From Scylla paramamosain (Eukaryota; Arthropoda; Malacostraca; Decapoda; Portunidae), in NCBI RefSeq assembly GCF_035594125.1, contig NC_087167.1:1633501-1697500 (forward strand): 64,000 nucleotides of DNA. Direction: 5' to 3'. Positions 29,321 through 43,052 of the stretch are shown here, in pieces. Numbering within the stretch: position 1 is the first letter of the stretch; every line of letters starts with the position of its first letter. The notes under the pieces are model-generated. The model searched no databases, was not told where the DNA came from, and was given only the letters and a program-made list of their open reading frames with translations. Made by a program: the position numbers and the translations under genes.

Positions 29321-29549
29321 CTGAAATGAGTACTATTGTTGGAGGTAATATTACATACTGCAACGCGTCGCAGGTGCATTGTGACGTATTTGAATATTCT
29401 CATTAGCTTTTCCTCCTCATTCAGAGTTAATTAGAGTAAATTAAATCTATCAGAGAGATTCATAATGGCATTCTAACTAAAATAACATTTATTTATTTCA
29501 TCATAGATGCATTTATAATTTGTGATGCTCTAATATCCCTAATTATACA
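29318..29549. other. AT-rich spacer
   Basis: No features recognised. Confidence 0.5.
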
Positions 29550-29880
29550 TTTTCTAGCCATTTTTCAGTAATAATATTTACACCACAATTTATTTTCTCT
29601 CCTCATAAAAAACTATTTAGCTGCAAGTACCCCAATCATGTACAGTGATACCTATACGTACACACTTTACTAACTCAGTGATAATGTCCTTGACACTACC
29701 TAATCATGCATTGCCTGGTGATTTTTTCCATAATTTTTACACCACGACTGATTTTTCCCCTATTAAGAATTGATTTATTTTACCTATGAGTGCCCTAGTC
29801 GTGTACAATTATAGCTATATGTTCACATTCTTTACTACCTTAGTGATAATGCCCTTGCCAGCCAATGAATAAGCTTATGC
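29550..29880 (+). repeat. Tandem duplication, two units, period about 160-165 bp
   Basis: Shared landmarks in order: TTTACACCAC (29577 and 29736), AAT/AGTCGTGTACA, CCTATACGTACAC/GCTATATGTTCAC, CTTTACTA, GTGATAATG.CCTTG (29678 and 29843). The divergence indicates age. The period is close to that at 26485. Confidence 0.88.
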
Positions 29881-29951
29881 ACTCACATCTCACTCAAGAT
29901 GTCTTTTTCTTCTTTCTCATTTTTTTTTTTTTTTACAGCAACAGCCACGCG

Positions 29952-30028
29952 TGGGACAGGACCTGCCACGTGTAGATCTGATGCCTTCATGCAGCTTCCC
30001 TTATTATTTTATGTTCTTATATGTTTCT
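29952..30028 (+). mobile_element. Non-LTR retrotransposon 3' end, copy 1
   Basis: GGACCTGCCACGTGTAGATCTGATG, TGCAGCTTCCCTTAT and TTATGTTCTTAT match the tails at 31239-31314 and 50331-50415. Only the 3' untranslated end survives. I link it to a LINE because the 31.2-kb copy has an RT-like C-terminus directly upstream of the same tail. Confidence 0.7.
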
Positions 30029-30231
30029 ATGTTAATGTATCCACTAACAAACGAACAGTTACTATCCTCCTCGAGTAAACGAATGAAATGTGTGGCGGGT
30101 GAGAACTTTCATAGATACATGTATTGTAAATGTCTGAGTGAAACCTGAAGATTGTTAGCCTAGTATAAGATCCTGGAGACTCTACTGAATTACATATATT
30201 ACAGCCTCATCATAATTAAGTAGATGGTACC

Positions 30232-30664
<433 letters not shown>

Positions 30665-30746
<82 letters not shown>
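30665..30746. repeat. (CT)n, one interruption
   Basis: About 41 units with a break near 30695, which mirrors the single break in the GA tract at 30235. Confidence 0.98.
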
Positions 30747-30748
<2 letters not shown>

Positions 30749-31137
30749 CCCTTCCCACACTTTCAACTGCAGTAGAAAAAAATATATATATGAGTGTTGA
30801 AAACATCGGAGCAAAAGAGTACTACTGCTGGCATCCTACTAACATTTCATCCAGTTTTAGTGTAACTGTAGTCGGAGAGAACAAAAAAACAAACAAGAAA
30901 ATGAAACAAAAAAAAGAAAAATCCGTGTTTGAAACCATTTTCTTACATAAAATACAGGACGCAACGTTTTACTGGGGTCTACATAAACCTCCCACCTGCC
31001 GCAAAATAATACTCGGACGTAAAGATATGTAGATCCGCAATACCAAACATTATCAGCCGTCAGTTTCAAGTACAGTTATAAGTTGAAATTTGTGAATATA
31101 GGTATAAATGATTGAATTATAAGAGCGTAGAAAAATC
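30747..31137. other. AT-rich single-copy DNA
   Basis: No gene supported. Part of it may be decayed LINE sequence, but I cannot align it. Confidence 0.4.
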
Positions 31138-31314
31138 AGAGTAGTAAACGCCAGGAAACGACTCAGTACTCGCGATGTTATACCGAATCAATAGGGACCT
31201 TCAAAAGATTAGATACATTTATGGATAGGGATGACTAGAGGTATATATATACAGGGTGTGACACGTGTATATCTGTTGTTTTTTTTGCACCAACTCTTAT
31301 ATTTTTATGTCATG
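31138..31314 (+). pseudogene. LINE reverse-transcriptase C-terminus and 3' tail, frameshifted
   Basis: From 31138 one frame reads RVVNARKRLSTRDVI. After a 1-nt shift the next frame reads ESIGTFKRLDTFMDRDD and ends at TAG 31236-31238. RVVNAWN.L ... FK..LD.F is the typical C-terminal end of many non-LTR retrotransposon RT proteins. The following sequence, GTGACACGTGTATATCTG then T-rich then TTTTTATGTCATG, aligns with the tails at 29952 and 50331. This is a dead, 5'-truncated copy, and the clade cannot be assigned. Confidence 0.65.
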
Positions 31315-31485
31315 AATGAAAGATGCCAGATGACCTACACAAGGCAGCTACTGAAAGAGACATTAACCCTGCCAGTAGACGACCCAGTAAGCTTCATCGC
31401 CGACCCTGAGTGCATCGTACAGAATTCTGCCACTCGGTATATTATTGCTTGCATTTCTGAAAAGTTCCTTATTGATTCTGACTGA
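31312..31485 (+). CDS. 57-aa ORF downstream of LINE tail, unknown
   Basis: An ATG at 31312 opens 57 codons ending TGA at 31483-31485. The composition is protein-like (ETLTLPVDDPVSFIADPE, then a C/I-rich end) and no simple repeat contributes. It starts where the LINE tail ends, so it could be an exon, a fragment of another element or chance. No family recognised. Confidence 0.22.
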   Translation: MNERCQMTYTRQLLKETLTLPVDDPVSFIADPECIVQNSATRYIIACISEKFLIDSD

Positions 31486-32580
31486 AACGAGTCGCGATAC
31501 TATACGCTGACATTTAAAATACCACGCAACCCATGTTAGACGCGATTAAAGGTCACTGCCGAAGTGTATCATGCGCAAGGTGCTGGGGGGGTGTGGTAGA
31601 AATGCTGCCTTTACAAACCACTCTCTTGTGCTTAATTTTACAGCGAGACAGAGAGAGGCGAAGACAGACACTGAGGGGGGACAGATTTTTTTTTATCATA
31701 CGAGTGGACAAGACCAGGAGTGTGTCAAGAGGCTGGGGAATAAAGACCCGGCCACCTCTCACAACTCAATACAAAAGATACCTGAAGCGCAAAAGTAAAG
31801 ATGAAATATAAAGTTGACTTATGCTGCGTATATGTGTATATTAGATAAGCAAATTTAGAGACATTAAGGGATAAATACGATAGACGCGATAAAACAAGAC
31901 ACTGTAAACTCAATATTTACGATTAATTTACGGGCATATTTTAGATTCTCAGGATACTTAATAAGATGAACGCCTCTTATAACATCGAAAGTATTTGAAA
32001 ATGAAAAATAAAACTTATAAATAAAGTTTCTATTCCAAGAATTGTTCTAACTAGTGGACAATAAAAAAAATAAAAAAATAATTTTGTTTTAAGAATTTAT
32101 ATGGTGAAAAATTCTTTCCATACAAAGTTATACCAGAACATAGATAATTGTTACTTCACCATACTGTCTTTAAAAGAAAAATAGAAATGCAGTAAAAATA
32201 AGTATATAGAAAACAGTGAACCACGGCGATAACGAAAAATTCTGATGTGATAGACAGTGTGCGTAGACTTTAAAGGAAATGGTGTGTGGAGCGTGGCGGG
32301 CTGAGTTACTGCAGACGCTGTGGGGAAGGGGTGAGTATTGCTACTCATACATTTCGGTGTTATATGCGGAAAAGTCCCATAAACCGGTCAGGCCAAAGTA
32401 GGATGGCTTGCTATGAATAACAATATGCGTACAAGATTTATGCAAGTCGGAGAGGCAAAATAATTTTAAGATTCGTTTCTTTGAAATACTAAAAAAAATT
32501 CAAATTTATTGCACATGCATTGATGTTGGCTATCGAGCCATTCTGCACGCAGCAAGCAAACAGTCCTCCCAGAAAATGAA
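31486..32580. other. AT-rich single-copy DNA
   Basis: An acceptor-like CTTAATTTTACAG lies at about 31630-31642 but the following sequence has no convincing exon. Confidence 0.45.
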
Positions 32581-32840
32581 AGTTCTGAAATCCGAGGCGC
32601 GGGTCGTCACACGGTAGGGAACAGAGCGGTCTGGACCCGCCTCCCCTCGCCCAACAATCTCGTCCCTCACATAACTCTCGTTTTCAACCCAAAAAATATT
32701 GCCTCGTAAATATTTTCCTCTGGCTGATGTGCAAACAGAAGCCGAGGAGCCACGGCGAGGCGCGATGGCTCCTCGCTGCAGCGGACCAGCAGCGACCCAG
32801 CGGGAGGGCGGAGAGGGCACGCAAAATTTCTCGCCCCAAC
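32581..32840. promoter_or_regulatory. CpG-rich patch with 10-bp hairpin
   Basis: CpG dinucleotides are dense here compared with flanks on both sides. CGAGGAGCCA (32743-32752) pairs with TGGCTCCTCG (32766-32775) across a 13-nt loop. It could be a promoter or 5' exon. The overlapping ORFs on both strands have no recognised domain. Confidence 0.25.
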
Positions 32841-34162
<1,322 letters not shown>

Positions 34163-34452
34163 AAAAAAAAATATAAATCAGGTGATAAATACATTGTTAA
34201 ATTGGCAAAACGATACAACTAAGGCAAATCAGAATTAAATTACGTATAAAAAAATTCCCATAAAAACGGTGCAGCATGTGGATATGAGCGAAAAGCGAGT
34301 GAGTGTGTCAGTGGATGCGTGAGGCGTTCCATTTATTCCCTTTGACTTGTTAGGATTTTAAACTCTTCTCAATGAATTGGATTCCTTTGTTCTCCTTTTC
34401 TCTTGGATGAAGCTCCACTTAAACGGGAAGCGGCTGGCTGTACATGGTTACC

Positions 34453-34502
34453 GGACGGACGGACGAACGGACGGACGGACAGACAGAGAGAGACAGAGAG
34501 AG
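34453..34502. repeat. (GGAC)n then (GACA)/(GA) repeat
   Basis: About seven GGAC-type units degenerate into GACA and GA. Confidence 0.95.
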
Positions 34503-34871
34503 AGATGAACAATGAACAAATTTTCCACACTTACATGCTATAAAACTAAAGAAGTCTGCCACATGTAATAAAGAAGGAAACCACTTGCAGGATTTTTTTA
34601 CGGCAGCTATAAAAGTGTTAGTGTTAGACTGCTCAAGTCGCCATTTCTTGCCTGGTGACAACGATGGAGGAAAATCAATGTCTGCGTTACGTCAGAGGAC
34701 CATTTTTTTGTTTGAGTTCTGAGTCTTGAAAAGTGATTCTTACCCCTATATTTCTTCTTCCTTTCTTCCCTTCTTTTATCACTCTCTTTCAGGGTGTTTC
34801 CATTTAAAACTGTTTTCAGATCTATGAGGATGGTGGTGGTGGTGGTGGTGAAGATGATGATAATGAAGAGA
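34503..34871. other. Single-copy DNA
   Basis: Ends with a short GGT triplet run at 34829-34849. Confidence 0.5.
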
Positions 34872-34946
34872 AGGAGGAGGAGGAGGAGGAGGAGGAGGAG
34901 GAGGAGGAGGAGGAGGAGGAGGAGGAGGAGGAGGAGGAGGAGGAGG
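34872..34946. repeat. (GGA)n trinucleotide repeat
   Basis: 25 perfect units, followed by degenerate GAC triplets. Confidence 0.99.
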
Positions 34947-36439
<1,493 letters not shown>

Positions 36440-36910
36440 CAGTCTAATCTTTCACCAATGCATCCACATTGACAGTCTCAGCCAAGACAAACTACCATTT
36501 TACTCAGGTAACCAAACTATCAATTCCGCCAGCGGCACGAAGTAAACCTACACCCACGTATCTACCTAAGTACACCACTGCGCTCACCCAAACCAAACTT
36601 AAACTCACCTATTTACCATCCTCGGCTCAATCTAAACTTACATCCACTTTCCACACTGCCAAGCTTACCCACCACAGCCAACTCTTTGCCCACGTGTCTA
36701 CACAAACATCCAAACCTACGACAGTCCAACATTTCACCCACTTCCCTACATTGCTAACATCACCACGACACCCAACTCTTTCCCTACGTCCTCACACCGC
36801 CACCAGCGCCCTCACACAGGCCAGCTCTTCACTCACGTACCCACAACGCCATCCAAACCCACGGCAGCCCAACTCTTCACCCATGCACCCACACCGGCAG
36901 CTCCGACACC
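36440..36910 (+). repeat. Degenerate 48-bp minisatellite, about 10 units
   Basis: The motif CCAACTCTTCACCCACGTAC followed by CACAC.GCC recurs at 36678, 36726, 36772, 36821 and 36869 (spacings 48, 46, 49, 48). Weaker copies occur near 36440, 36488, 36541, 36591 and 36630. Units are heavily diverged. Because the period is close to a multiple of three, one + frame is open from about 36469 to 37029 (Thr/Pro/Ser/His-rich), but it has no ATG start. Confidence 0.85.
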
Positions 36911-37030
36911 CGCTCGCGTGGACACGAATATCAGTTTCCGATGGTGCTGTTCGCGGTGCTCAGTCAGTCCTTAACCTAGAGCTCAATATGAACTTGAGTC
37001 CAGTGTTGCCATCGCTCAAGGGCCTCTGAT

Positions 37031-37231
37031 ATGCAGCCCCTCGTGGACCTGCCAAAGTCTGTTTTAATGCGAGTCTTCTTTAAGGACCACGAGAGGAGGC
37101 GGGGGAGAGCAAGTCGATACATGACCTTTCTTTTACTTCCTCAACCGTGTCCGTGCCTCGTGACAACTTACACTGCCGCCAAGTCCTCAAGTGCCATTTT
37201 ATCGCGAACTCTCCATTTGCGTATACCATGA
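37031..37231 (+). CDS. Speculative 66-aa ORF after the 48-bp array
   Basis: An ATG at 37031 lies one base after the stop that closes the minisatellite frame. The ORF starts MQPLVDLPKSVLMRVFF and contains a basic stretch (HERRRGRASR). No domain recognised. Confidence 0.15.
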   Translation: MQPLVDLPKSVLMRVFFKDHERRRGRASRYMTFLLLPQPCPCLVTTYTAAKSSSAILSRTLHLRIP

Positions 37232-37292
37232 GTGACTGCCTTTAGTGAGGTGGTCGTTAAGGAAATTTTCACCTAATATGCACTTCAACCTA

Positions 37293-37503
37293 ATGGTAAT
37301 CTTAAACAGTTAGAGCTTTCGTTAGGGATATTTTCAAAGGCAAAGGAAATGATAAATCGGATCTCACATATTTTTTTTTCACTAATTATTAAGCATCCTT
37401 GTTAAATTATCACGAAAATCATAAAACCACACTCAAAAACTTCAATATCTTCCACTAGAGCCTCTGAGTTGTGGAGAGAGGGCGGGAAACGTTTGAGAAC
37501 ACG
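37293..37503 (+). mobile_element. MITE-like family M1, copy B
   Basis: Shares ATTTTCAAAGGC, TTTTTCACTAATTATTAAGCA, CCTTGTTAAATTATCAC, AAAATCATAAA, CTCAAAAACTTCAA and TTCCACTAGAGCCT with the family. It ends GAAACGTTTGAGAAC, which is complementary to the family 5' end. Confidence 0.85.
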
Positions 37504-38449
37504 GTACCTGGTCTCACCTTGCGCACTGTCAGCGGCTTTCAGCTCAACTCTCACGCCATTAAGGCTTCACTCGCCAGACTCCCTCCCACATTAAGGCTGA
37601 ACATGTCCGGGTAATAATAATACCTTGGGCAGACGTCAGGCCACTGCTGATGAAATGTCTCCTTTGTTATGAAACAGAAGAAAAGGAGAAATACTCGAAT
37701 GCAGGACCAAATGCAAAGCCGTCTGATAACGAGGTATAGATCGAGGGGCGGAGGCGGCCCACTGTCATTATTCAGAGATTCCTGGGAGGGATGAATAGCT
37801 AATGCCTCGCTAAACGACGGTGGCTCCAGCTGATGTGTGGAAGGTAAGTCGAACAGATTTTCAACTTGTCTTGATCCATCTGCACCTTAAAGATTTAAAA
37901 GTAGATCTACGTATAGAAGATGCATAGGATAACCATACAGTGTCAGACCTTTAGATCTTTGCATGCTTGTTTGCAACCCAATGCTAACTAATTCCTTGCT
38001 ACTTTGAAAAGAACAATAGGAAAGATGGGATAGAAAACGGAGAAGGAGGAAAATGAGGAAGAGGAAGAGGAGGAAGAGGAGGAGGAGTTATACATTTGAT
38101 TACCTAAATGTTGATGAAACAAAAAAAAAAAAAAATCAGTCTTCACTAACACACAAGACAAAAGCCACATACGTGAGCCCATTAGTTCATTCATACAAAT
38201 ACGCATCACACTGCACGCCTCCGCTTTCCTTTTAGGCTTTATTAATACTCCGGCTGGAATAATGATATGAAAAAAAAAACGTTAATTGCTCCACTGTGTT
38301 TCCTCGCAAGTAACTGGGGAGCACAATCGAGAAGCTTCTTGCTGGCAAAGGATGTTAATGAGAAGGGTATTGCAGGGCTGCAGCTCGACTGGGGCGGGAG
38401 AAACGAACGTAATCAGGGAAATGCAGAAAAAAACGTACCAGTATTTTCC

Positions 38450-38452
<3 letters not shown>
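37504..38452. other. Single-copy DNA with a strong donor-like site
   Basis: TGGAAG|GTAAGTCG at 37846/37847 is a good 5' splice site, and CATTATTCAG ends near 37781. The segment between has stops in all frames, so only a non-coding exon is possible. Confidence 0.35.

Positions 38453-38536
<84 letters not shown>
38453..38536. repeat. (CT)n microsatellite
   Basis: About 42 units. Confidence 0.99.
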
Positions 38537-38537
<1 letters not shown>

Positions 38538-39152
38538 ATACATGGCCAATACGTGCCCTCATTCCCCTTTCGTCCGACGTGATTAAATCTTCGCCTCTAA
38601 TTATACAGAAGTAATCAGGAGCACGGACTTGTGCTAAGAGGATTAAAGAGCAATTTTGTCCCTGTTCCGTGGAAGTAATTTTCTGTTATTCCGAGAGGCT
38701 GGCTGGGAGTCAAGGCTCGTATGGCTTTGGAATATTTATTATGCCAACAACCCTCCGATTCAACAAGTAAGAACAAAAGTAGCAGCGTCAAGAGACATGT
38801 GTATGAATGTGTATGGAAAGTAGATTCAGTGTTCCGCTCTTAGTATTTGTTTGTCTTCGTGGCCTTGAAGCATTTCTCTCCATTTCCCTACTAGTTTAAT
38901 CCTATTCCCGGAACAATCCATTCCTCTCCTTCCTGCCTCCTTTCCCATCCTCTCCCGCGTGCTGTCTCCATCACGGGCACATAATTAGTCTTTGTCAGGT
39001 AATTTACTTGACTTTACGACACCTCACTAAGGATGAGTAAACGTATAGATGGATACCTATGAGGATATCACCATTACTCCTGATGGCGCACCAACCTCTG
39101 CACACACACATGAAGGTAGCCAATTTATCGTATTCTGAACATTACTGGTGAG

Positions 39153-39153
<1 letters not shown>
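38537..39153. other. Single-copy DNA
   Basis: No gene supported. Confidence 0.5.

Positions 39154-39234
<81 letters not shown>
39154..39234. repeat. (TG)n microsatellite
   Basis: About 40 units. Confidence 0.99.
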
Positions 39235-39236
<2 letters not shown>

Positions 39237-40189
39237 ATCTTACGTTGCATGTTATCCGTGTGTAAAGACTAAGCATACAGATCCCGGTATATTTTCTAAC
39301 CCGCTCCCTTAATTTTTTTTCCTTTAACCATGCAGCTTCCCTTCAATTTATTCAGCACACAGGAAGATGTAGGCGGGTGAGGCCTCTGGAGGAATTGAGA
39401 TAATTACACGGGTTGGGAGAAGGAATTCGGTGATCTGTCTTCCGACGGGGAAATAGCCTATTAGAGCTCTTCCTGCGGTGGAGAATATTGATGGAAGGAA
39501 CCACCAGGAACTGAGAGTCCGGCTTTCCATTATTTGCCTGCTGGTGAAATCTTGCCCCACTTATCGTAGAAATAGATTCAATATTATAGAATCTGATCTA
39601 GGTTTTCGTGATGACACATATAAGAAGAGACCTACCATCTAAGCCTTTAAAGAATTGCAGTGTAATTTAATACCAACACTGTAAGCAAACACAAAACACA
39701 CACACACACACACTTTACGAAGACAAATTAAATTTCTTCAGTCAAGAGCTTTCAGAGAATTTTCTTAGTTTCCTCACTTTGCTTTAATCCATAAAGTTGT
39801 GCAATTCCACTAGGAGCAAAACAATTGCATATCAGTCATTGTGAATCCAATTTCTGCGTCAAGACACCATCCAACCTTTTCTGAGAGTCACGGCACTGTG
39901 CCAGTATCTATCTGTCTTGTCCGACCGACAAACTTTTCAGTCTCACCACCTCTGTCTGGTTCCCTCTCAACTGTGCCTACATACTATCTCTTGGGATCAG
40001 CCAGCTTAATGCCAGCTCTCCTTCCATATGTCCGGCTATCTCCATTTTCTCCTTTATTATTTGTTCGATATCTTCAGATTTAGCAGACTTACTTATCTAC
40101 GTATAGATATTTTCCAAAGGTTCTCCATAATCTCTCCATACTCTACAACGGCAATGCCATTTTTTGTGAAATTTTATTGCTTATGATTT
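39235..40189. other. Single-copy DNA
   Basis: Short CA tract at 39694-39711. No gene supported. Confidence 0.5.
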
Positions 40190-40765
40190 CATAGTAAATT
40201 TTTTTTTCATACACCAATTTTAATACCCATTAGCAGAACATAGAAAGTTATTGTCAATTGAATACTTAGCCACTTAAATCCAATTTTATCCCAGTACTTG
40301 GAAAGGCACGGAAAGCTTTAGTTTTTATTGATTGTTTCATACTGCAATTATTATATGAAACACCTGTTTTTACTGTCCATTTACAAGATACTTTAAATAT
40401 TATCAGTGCCAAGGAAGTACTAAGCCACATAAATATGATACAAAAAGGGATGAAATGGCTAGTATTTCGTTGTTTATTTTCTACTACTATCATTATTTCA
40501 AACGCTTTTTTATTGCACAACAGATCACGCAAAACCTTATCAGTAGAATATCAAGCCAGGAAAACCAACATCGGTACTTAAAAAGGGATGGTAAGGCTAA
40601 GAATTTATTACATACCTCCTATTACCATCATTATTTCAACCACCTTTTTTTCATTATTGGGCGTGAAAAGAACACGCAAAATACTATCAATAAAATATTA
40701 AGCCACGCAAATCCAACTCGACTCCGGTGCTTAAAAAGGATGACATGGCCGAGATCTTTGTGGGA
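40190..40765 (+). repeat. Four-unit degenerate tandem array, period 131-155 bp
   Basis: The landmark AAGCCAC..AAATCCAA occurs at 40267, 40422, 40553 and 40700, each followed 20-30 bp later by a form of GGTACTTAAAAAGGGATG. Upstream of it each unit has TTTTT(C/A)AT and ACTATCA-type sequence. It resembles an old satellite or repeatedly duplicated segment. Read on the minus strand, two units give related peptides (STGVELDLRG, STGIKLDLSG). Confidence 0.82.
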
Positions 40766-40954
40766 AAAATCGAAGCTGGAATCTCACAAAATCTGGCAGT
40801 ACTCCAGCGGGCCATAAATCCCATAGCTCCCCCTCGCAGGCGCGGCGTGCTGAGGCAGGGAGGGAGTGAGGGAGGGAGGGAAGCAAGGAGGGAGACAGGG
40901 AAAGGACAGGAGGGAGACGAGATGGAGAGAAGGAGGGAGAACAGTGAAGGATGA
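40745..40954 (+). CDS. Speculative ORF overlapping end of tandem array
   Basis: The ATG at 40745 (GACATGGCC, good context) opens 69 codons: MAEIFVGKIEAGISQN, then PIAPPRRRG, then a low-complexity Gly/Arg/Glu tail from GGA-rich DNA. The first 35 residues look protein-like. No family recognised. A chance ORF in repeat-derived sequence is quite possible. Confidence 0.18.
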   Translation: MAEIFVGKIEAGISQNLAVLQRAINPIAPPRRRGVLRQGGSEGGREARRETGKGQEGDEMERRRENSEG

Positions 40955-41467
40955 TAACGACCCTGCCGACCTCGTTTCCCGTGATAGCACAAGAAAAAGA
41001 ATGTTACGAGAATTACGGTCCTTGTTCACCATTACCAGAGTTTTACCTTCGGGCACACAGCAGCGAGGCGACACTTTGTTTTCGTCATGTGAAACGATAA
41101 TTTTTTTTACGCATACGTATGCCATGTACAATTCACACGCAATTTAACACACGGACACTAAAGTAACCTTACAAAAAAATGTAAAAAACACGCTCACATA
41201 TTTCAAAGTCAATGTAAGGCGTAAGGGGCACCAGACATCGATCATAAGCAAATATTTAATAAAACGAAGCGAGAAAAACGTCTCCCTCAAGCGAGCGGAT
41301 GGGAGGAGGGCGCAGGTGGCTCGCTTGCCAATAGAGTCCGGTGCTGCTGAGTCTGTGCGTCACGTGAGACAGCACTAATGTCCTACGGCACGCTGAGAGC
41401 GGCGGCGCAAGGCAGGGACGCGGCAGGAAGCGGGAGACGGAAGGGTGGAGCTGGAAAGGAACGTGTA

Positions 41468-41469
<2 letters not shown>
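40955..41469. other. Single-copy DNA, CpG-rich from 41270
   Basis: CpG-rich sequence with TCACGTGAG (E-box CACGTG) near 41361 just before the GA cluster. It could be a promoter, but there is no supporting ORF. Confidence 0.3.

Positions 41470-41555
<86 letters not shown>
41470..41555. repeat. (GA)n microsatellite, cluster member 1
   Basis: About 43 units, first of five same-orientation GA tracts within 1.6 kb. Confidence 0.99.
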
Positions 41556-41557
<2 letters not shown>

Positions 41558-41604
41558 AAAGGAAGCAATGAAGGGAAAGGAAGAGCGAAGATTTGGTAGA
41601 TAGC

Positions 41605-41606
<2 letters not shown>

Positions 41607-41679
<73 letters not shown>
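41607..41679. repeat. (GA)n microsatellite, cluster member 2
   Basis: About 36 units, 51 bp after the previous tract. Confidence 0.99.
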
Positions 41680-41684
<5 letters not shown>

Positions 41685-42094
41685 AACGTGCCGGAGGTAA
41701 TGGCGACGGTATATGTGGGGCAGCACCAGAAGTATTTGTCACTCGTTTCATGTTTCCTCTGCTCCAGTCATACAGTCTTCAGTATCCTTTCCTCTTTGCA
41801 CTTTAGTCTCCCCTCCAGCGTTCCCTGCCCTTCGCTTTGTACCCTCCAACTCTCCAGCCAGCCAGCCAACCAACCTTCCCTGGATCCACCCTAACCAACA
41901 CGGACCCTTATCTCATTCTCATTCCATAGACCTCTGCCTGCCCCTCACCCTCACCCTCCCTCCCCTGCGGCAGTCATTTTGCACTCCCCCATCTGCCGTT
42001 CCCTAATGCCCACCATCTTCTCCCCCTTACTGGCATACCTCACGGCGCTTCGGAATTCTCTATAGTCTCCTCAACTTTCCCACACACGTACACA

Positions 42095-42097
<3 letters not shown>
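41680..42097. other. Pyrimidine-rich unique sequence
   Basis: No gene supported. Confidence 0.5.

Positions 42098-42134
<37 letters not shown>
42098..42134. repeat. (CA)n short tract
   Basis: About 18 units, followed by CTC triplets near 42157-42178. Confidence 0.96.
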
Positions 42135-42136
<2 letters not shown>

Positions 42137-42515
42137 TCTGATGGCTCTCCCTCCTCTTCTTCCTCCTCCTCCTCCTCCTACTTCTCATCCTTTTCCACCT
42201 CATCCACAGCCATTGCTTCTTTTAGTGTTTTATTTAATTTTTTTTCCGTAGATCAAAAGCATCGCGCCATCCTTTGTTCGTGGTGGAAAGAAAAAAATGT
42301 GAAGAAAGTTTTTACAAGTAGAGAAAAAATTAAACAGCAGCTTGAGTCTTCTTTGTTTGCGTGGCAGGTGTATTGCTGAAGGGTAATATCTATTGTTTTC
42401 AGGGTAAATGGTTCGCCCTCTCTTTGTTTTCATCATCAGTGGCTTCGTAATTATCATTATCACCTTCCTCGCAAATTTTCCAACCCTCCTCTAATAAGCT
42501 GGTAGATTAAAGAAC

Positions 42516-42646
<131 letters not shown>

Positions 42647-42742
42647 GTGTGCTAGAAAAGGAAATTAGGAAAGAGGGAGAGAAAGATGGCAGGGGGAATG
42701 CGAGGGGAATGGGAAGGGAAGGGAAGAGAGAAGGTCTAGGAG

Positions 42743-42747
<5 letters not shown>

Positions 42748-42836
<89 letters not shown>
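42748..42836. repeat. (GA)n microsatellite, cluster member 4
   Basis: About 44 units. The 104 bp between this and the previous tract is also purine-rich. Confidence 0.99.
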
Positions 42837-42837
<1 letters not shown>

Positions 42838-42972
42838 AGGCAATAACCGACACCTTCACATCATTTCCAGCAACCAACAGCTACTAAACTTTATTTTCTC
42901 AGTAACCTGGGACACGTTCTCCTCATTGCCTCGTCTTGTTTCCCTCCTTCGTGAAGCAGCCGACGGACGCTG

Positions 42973-42978
<6 letters not shown>

Positions 42979-43051
<73 letters not shown>
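42979..43051. repeat. (GA)n microsatellite, cluster member 5
   Basis: About 36 units. Confidence 0.99.

Positions 43052-43052
<1 letters not shown>

Noticed and set aside
37504..37600. Minus exon ending CAAG|GTGAGA near 37518
   Set aside because: The one open frame is closed by TGA after about 17 codons and has no acceptor.
37782..37846. Coding exon between TTATTCAG and GAAG|GTAAGT
   Set aside because: All three + frames contain stop codons, so only a non-coding exon would be possible.
39325..39360. Fourth LINE tail (CATGCAGCTTCCCTTCAATTT)
   Set aside because: Only about 20 bp match and the rest of the tail is missing, so chance is likely.
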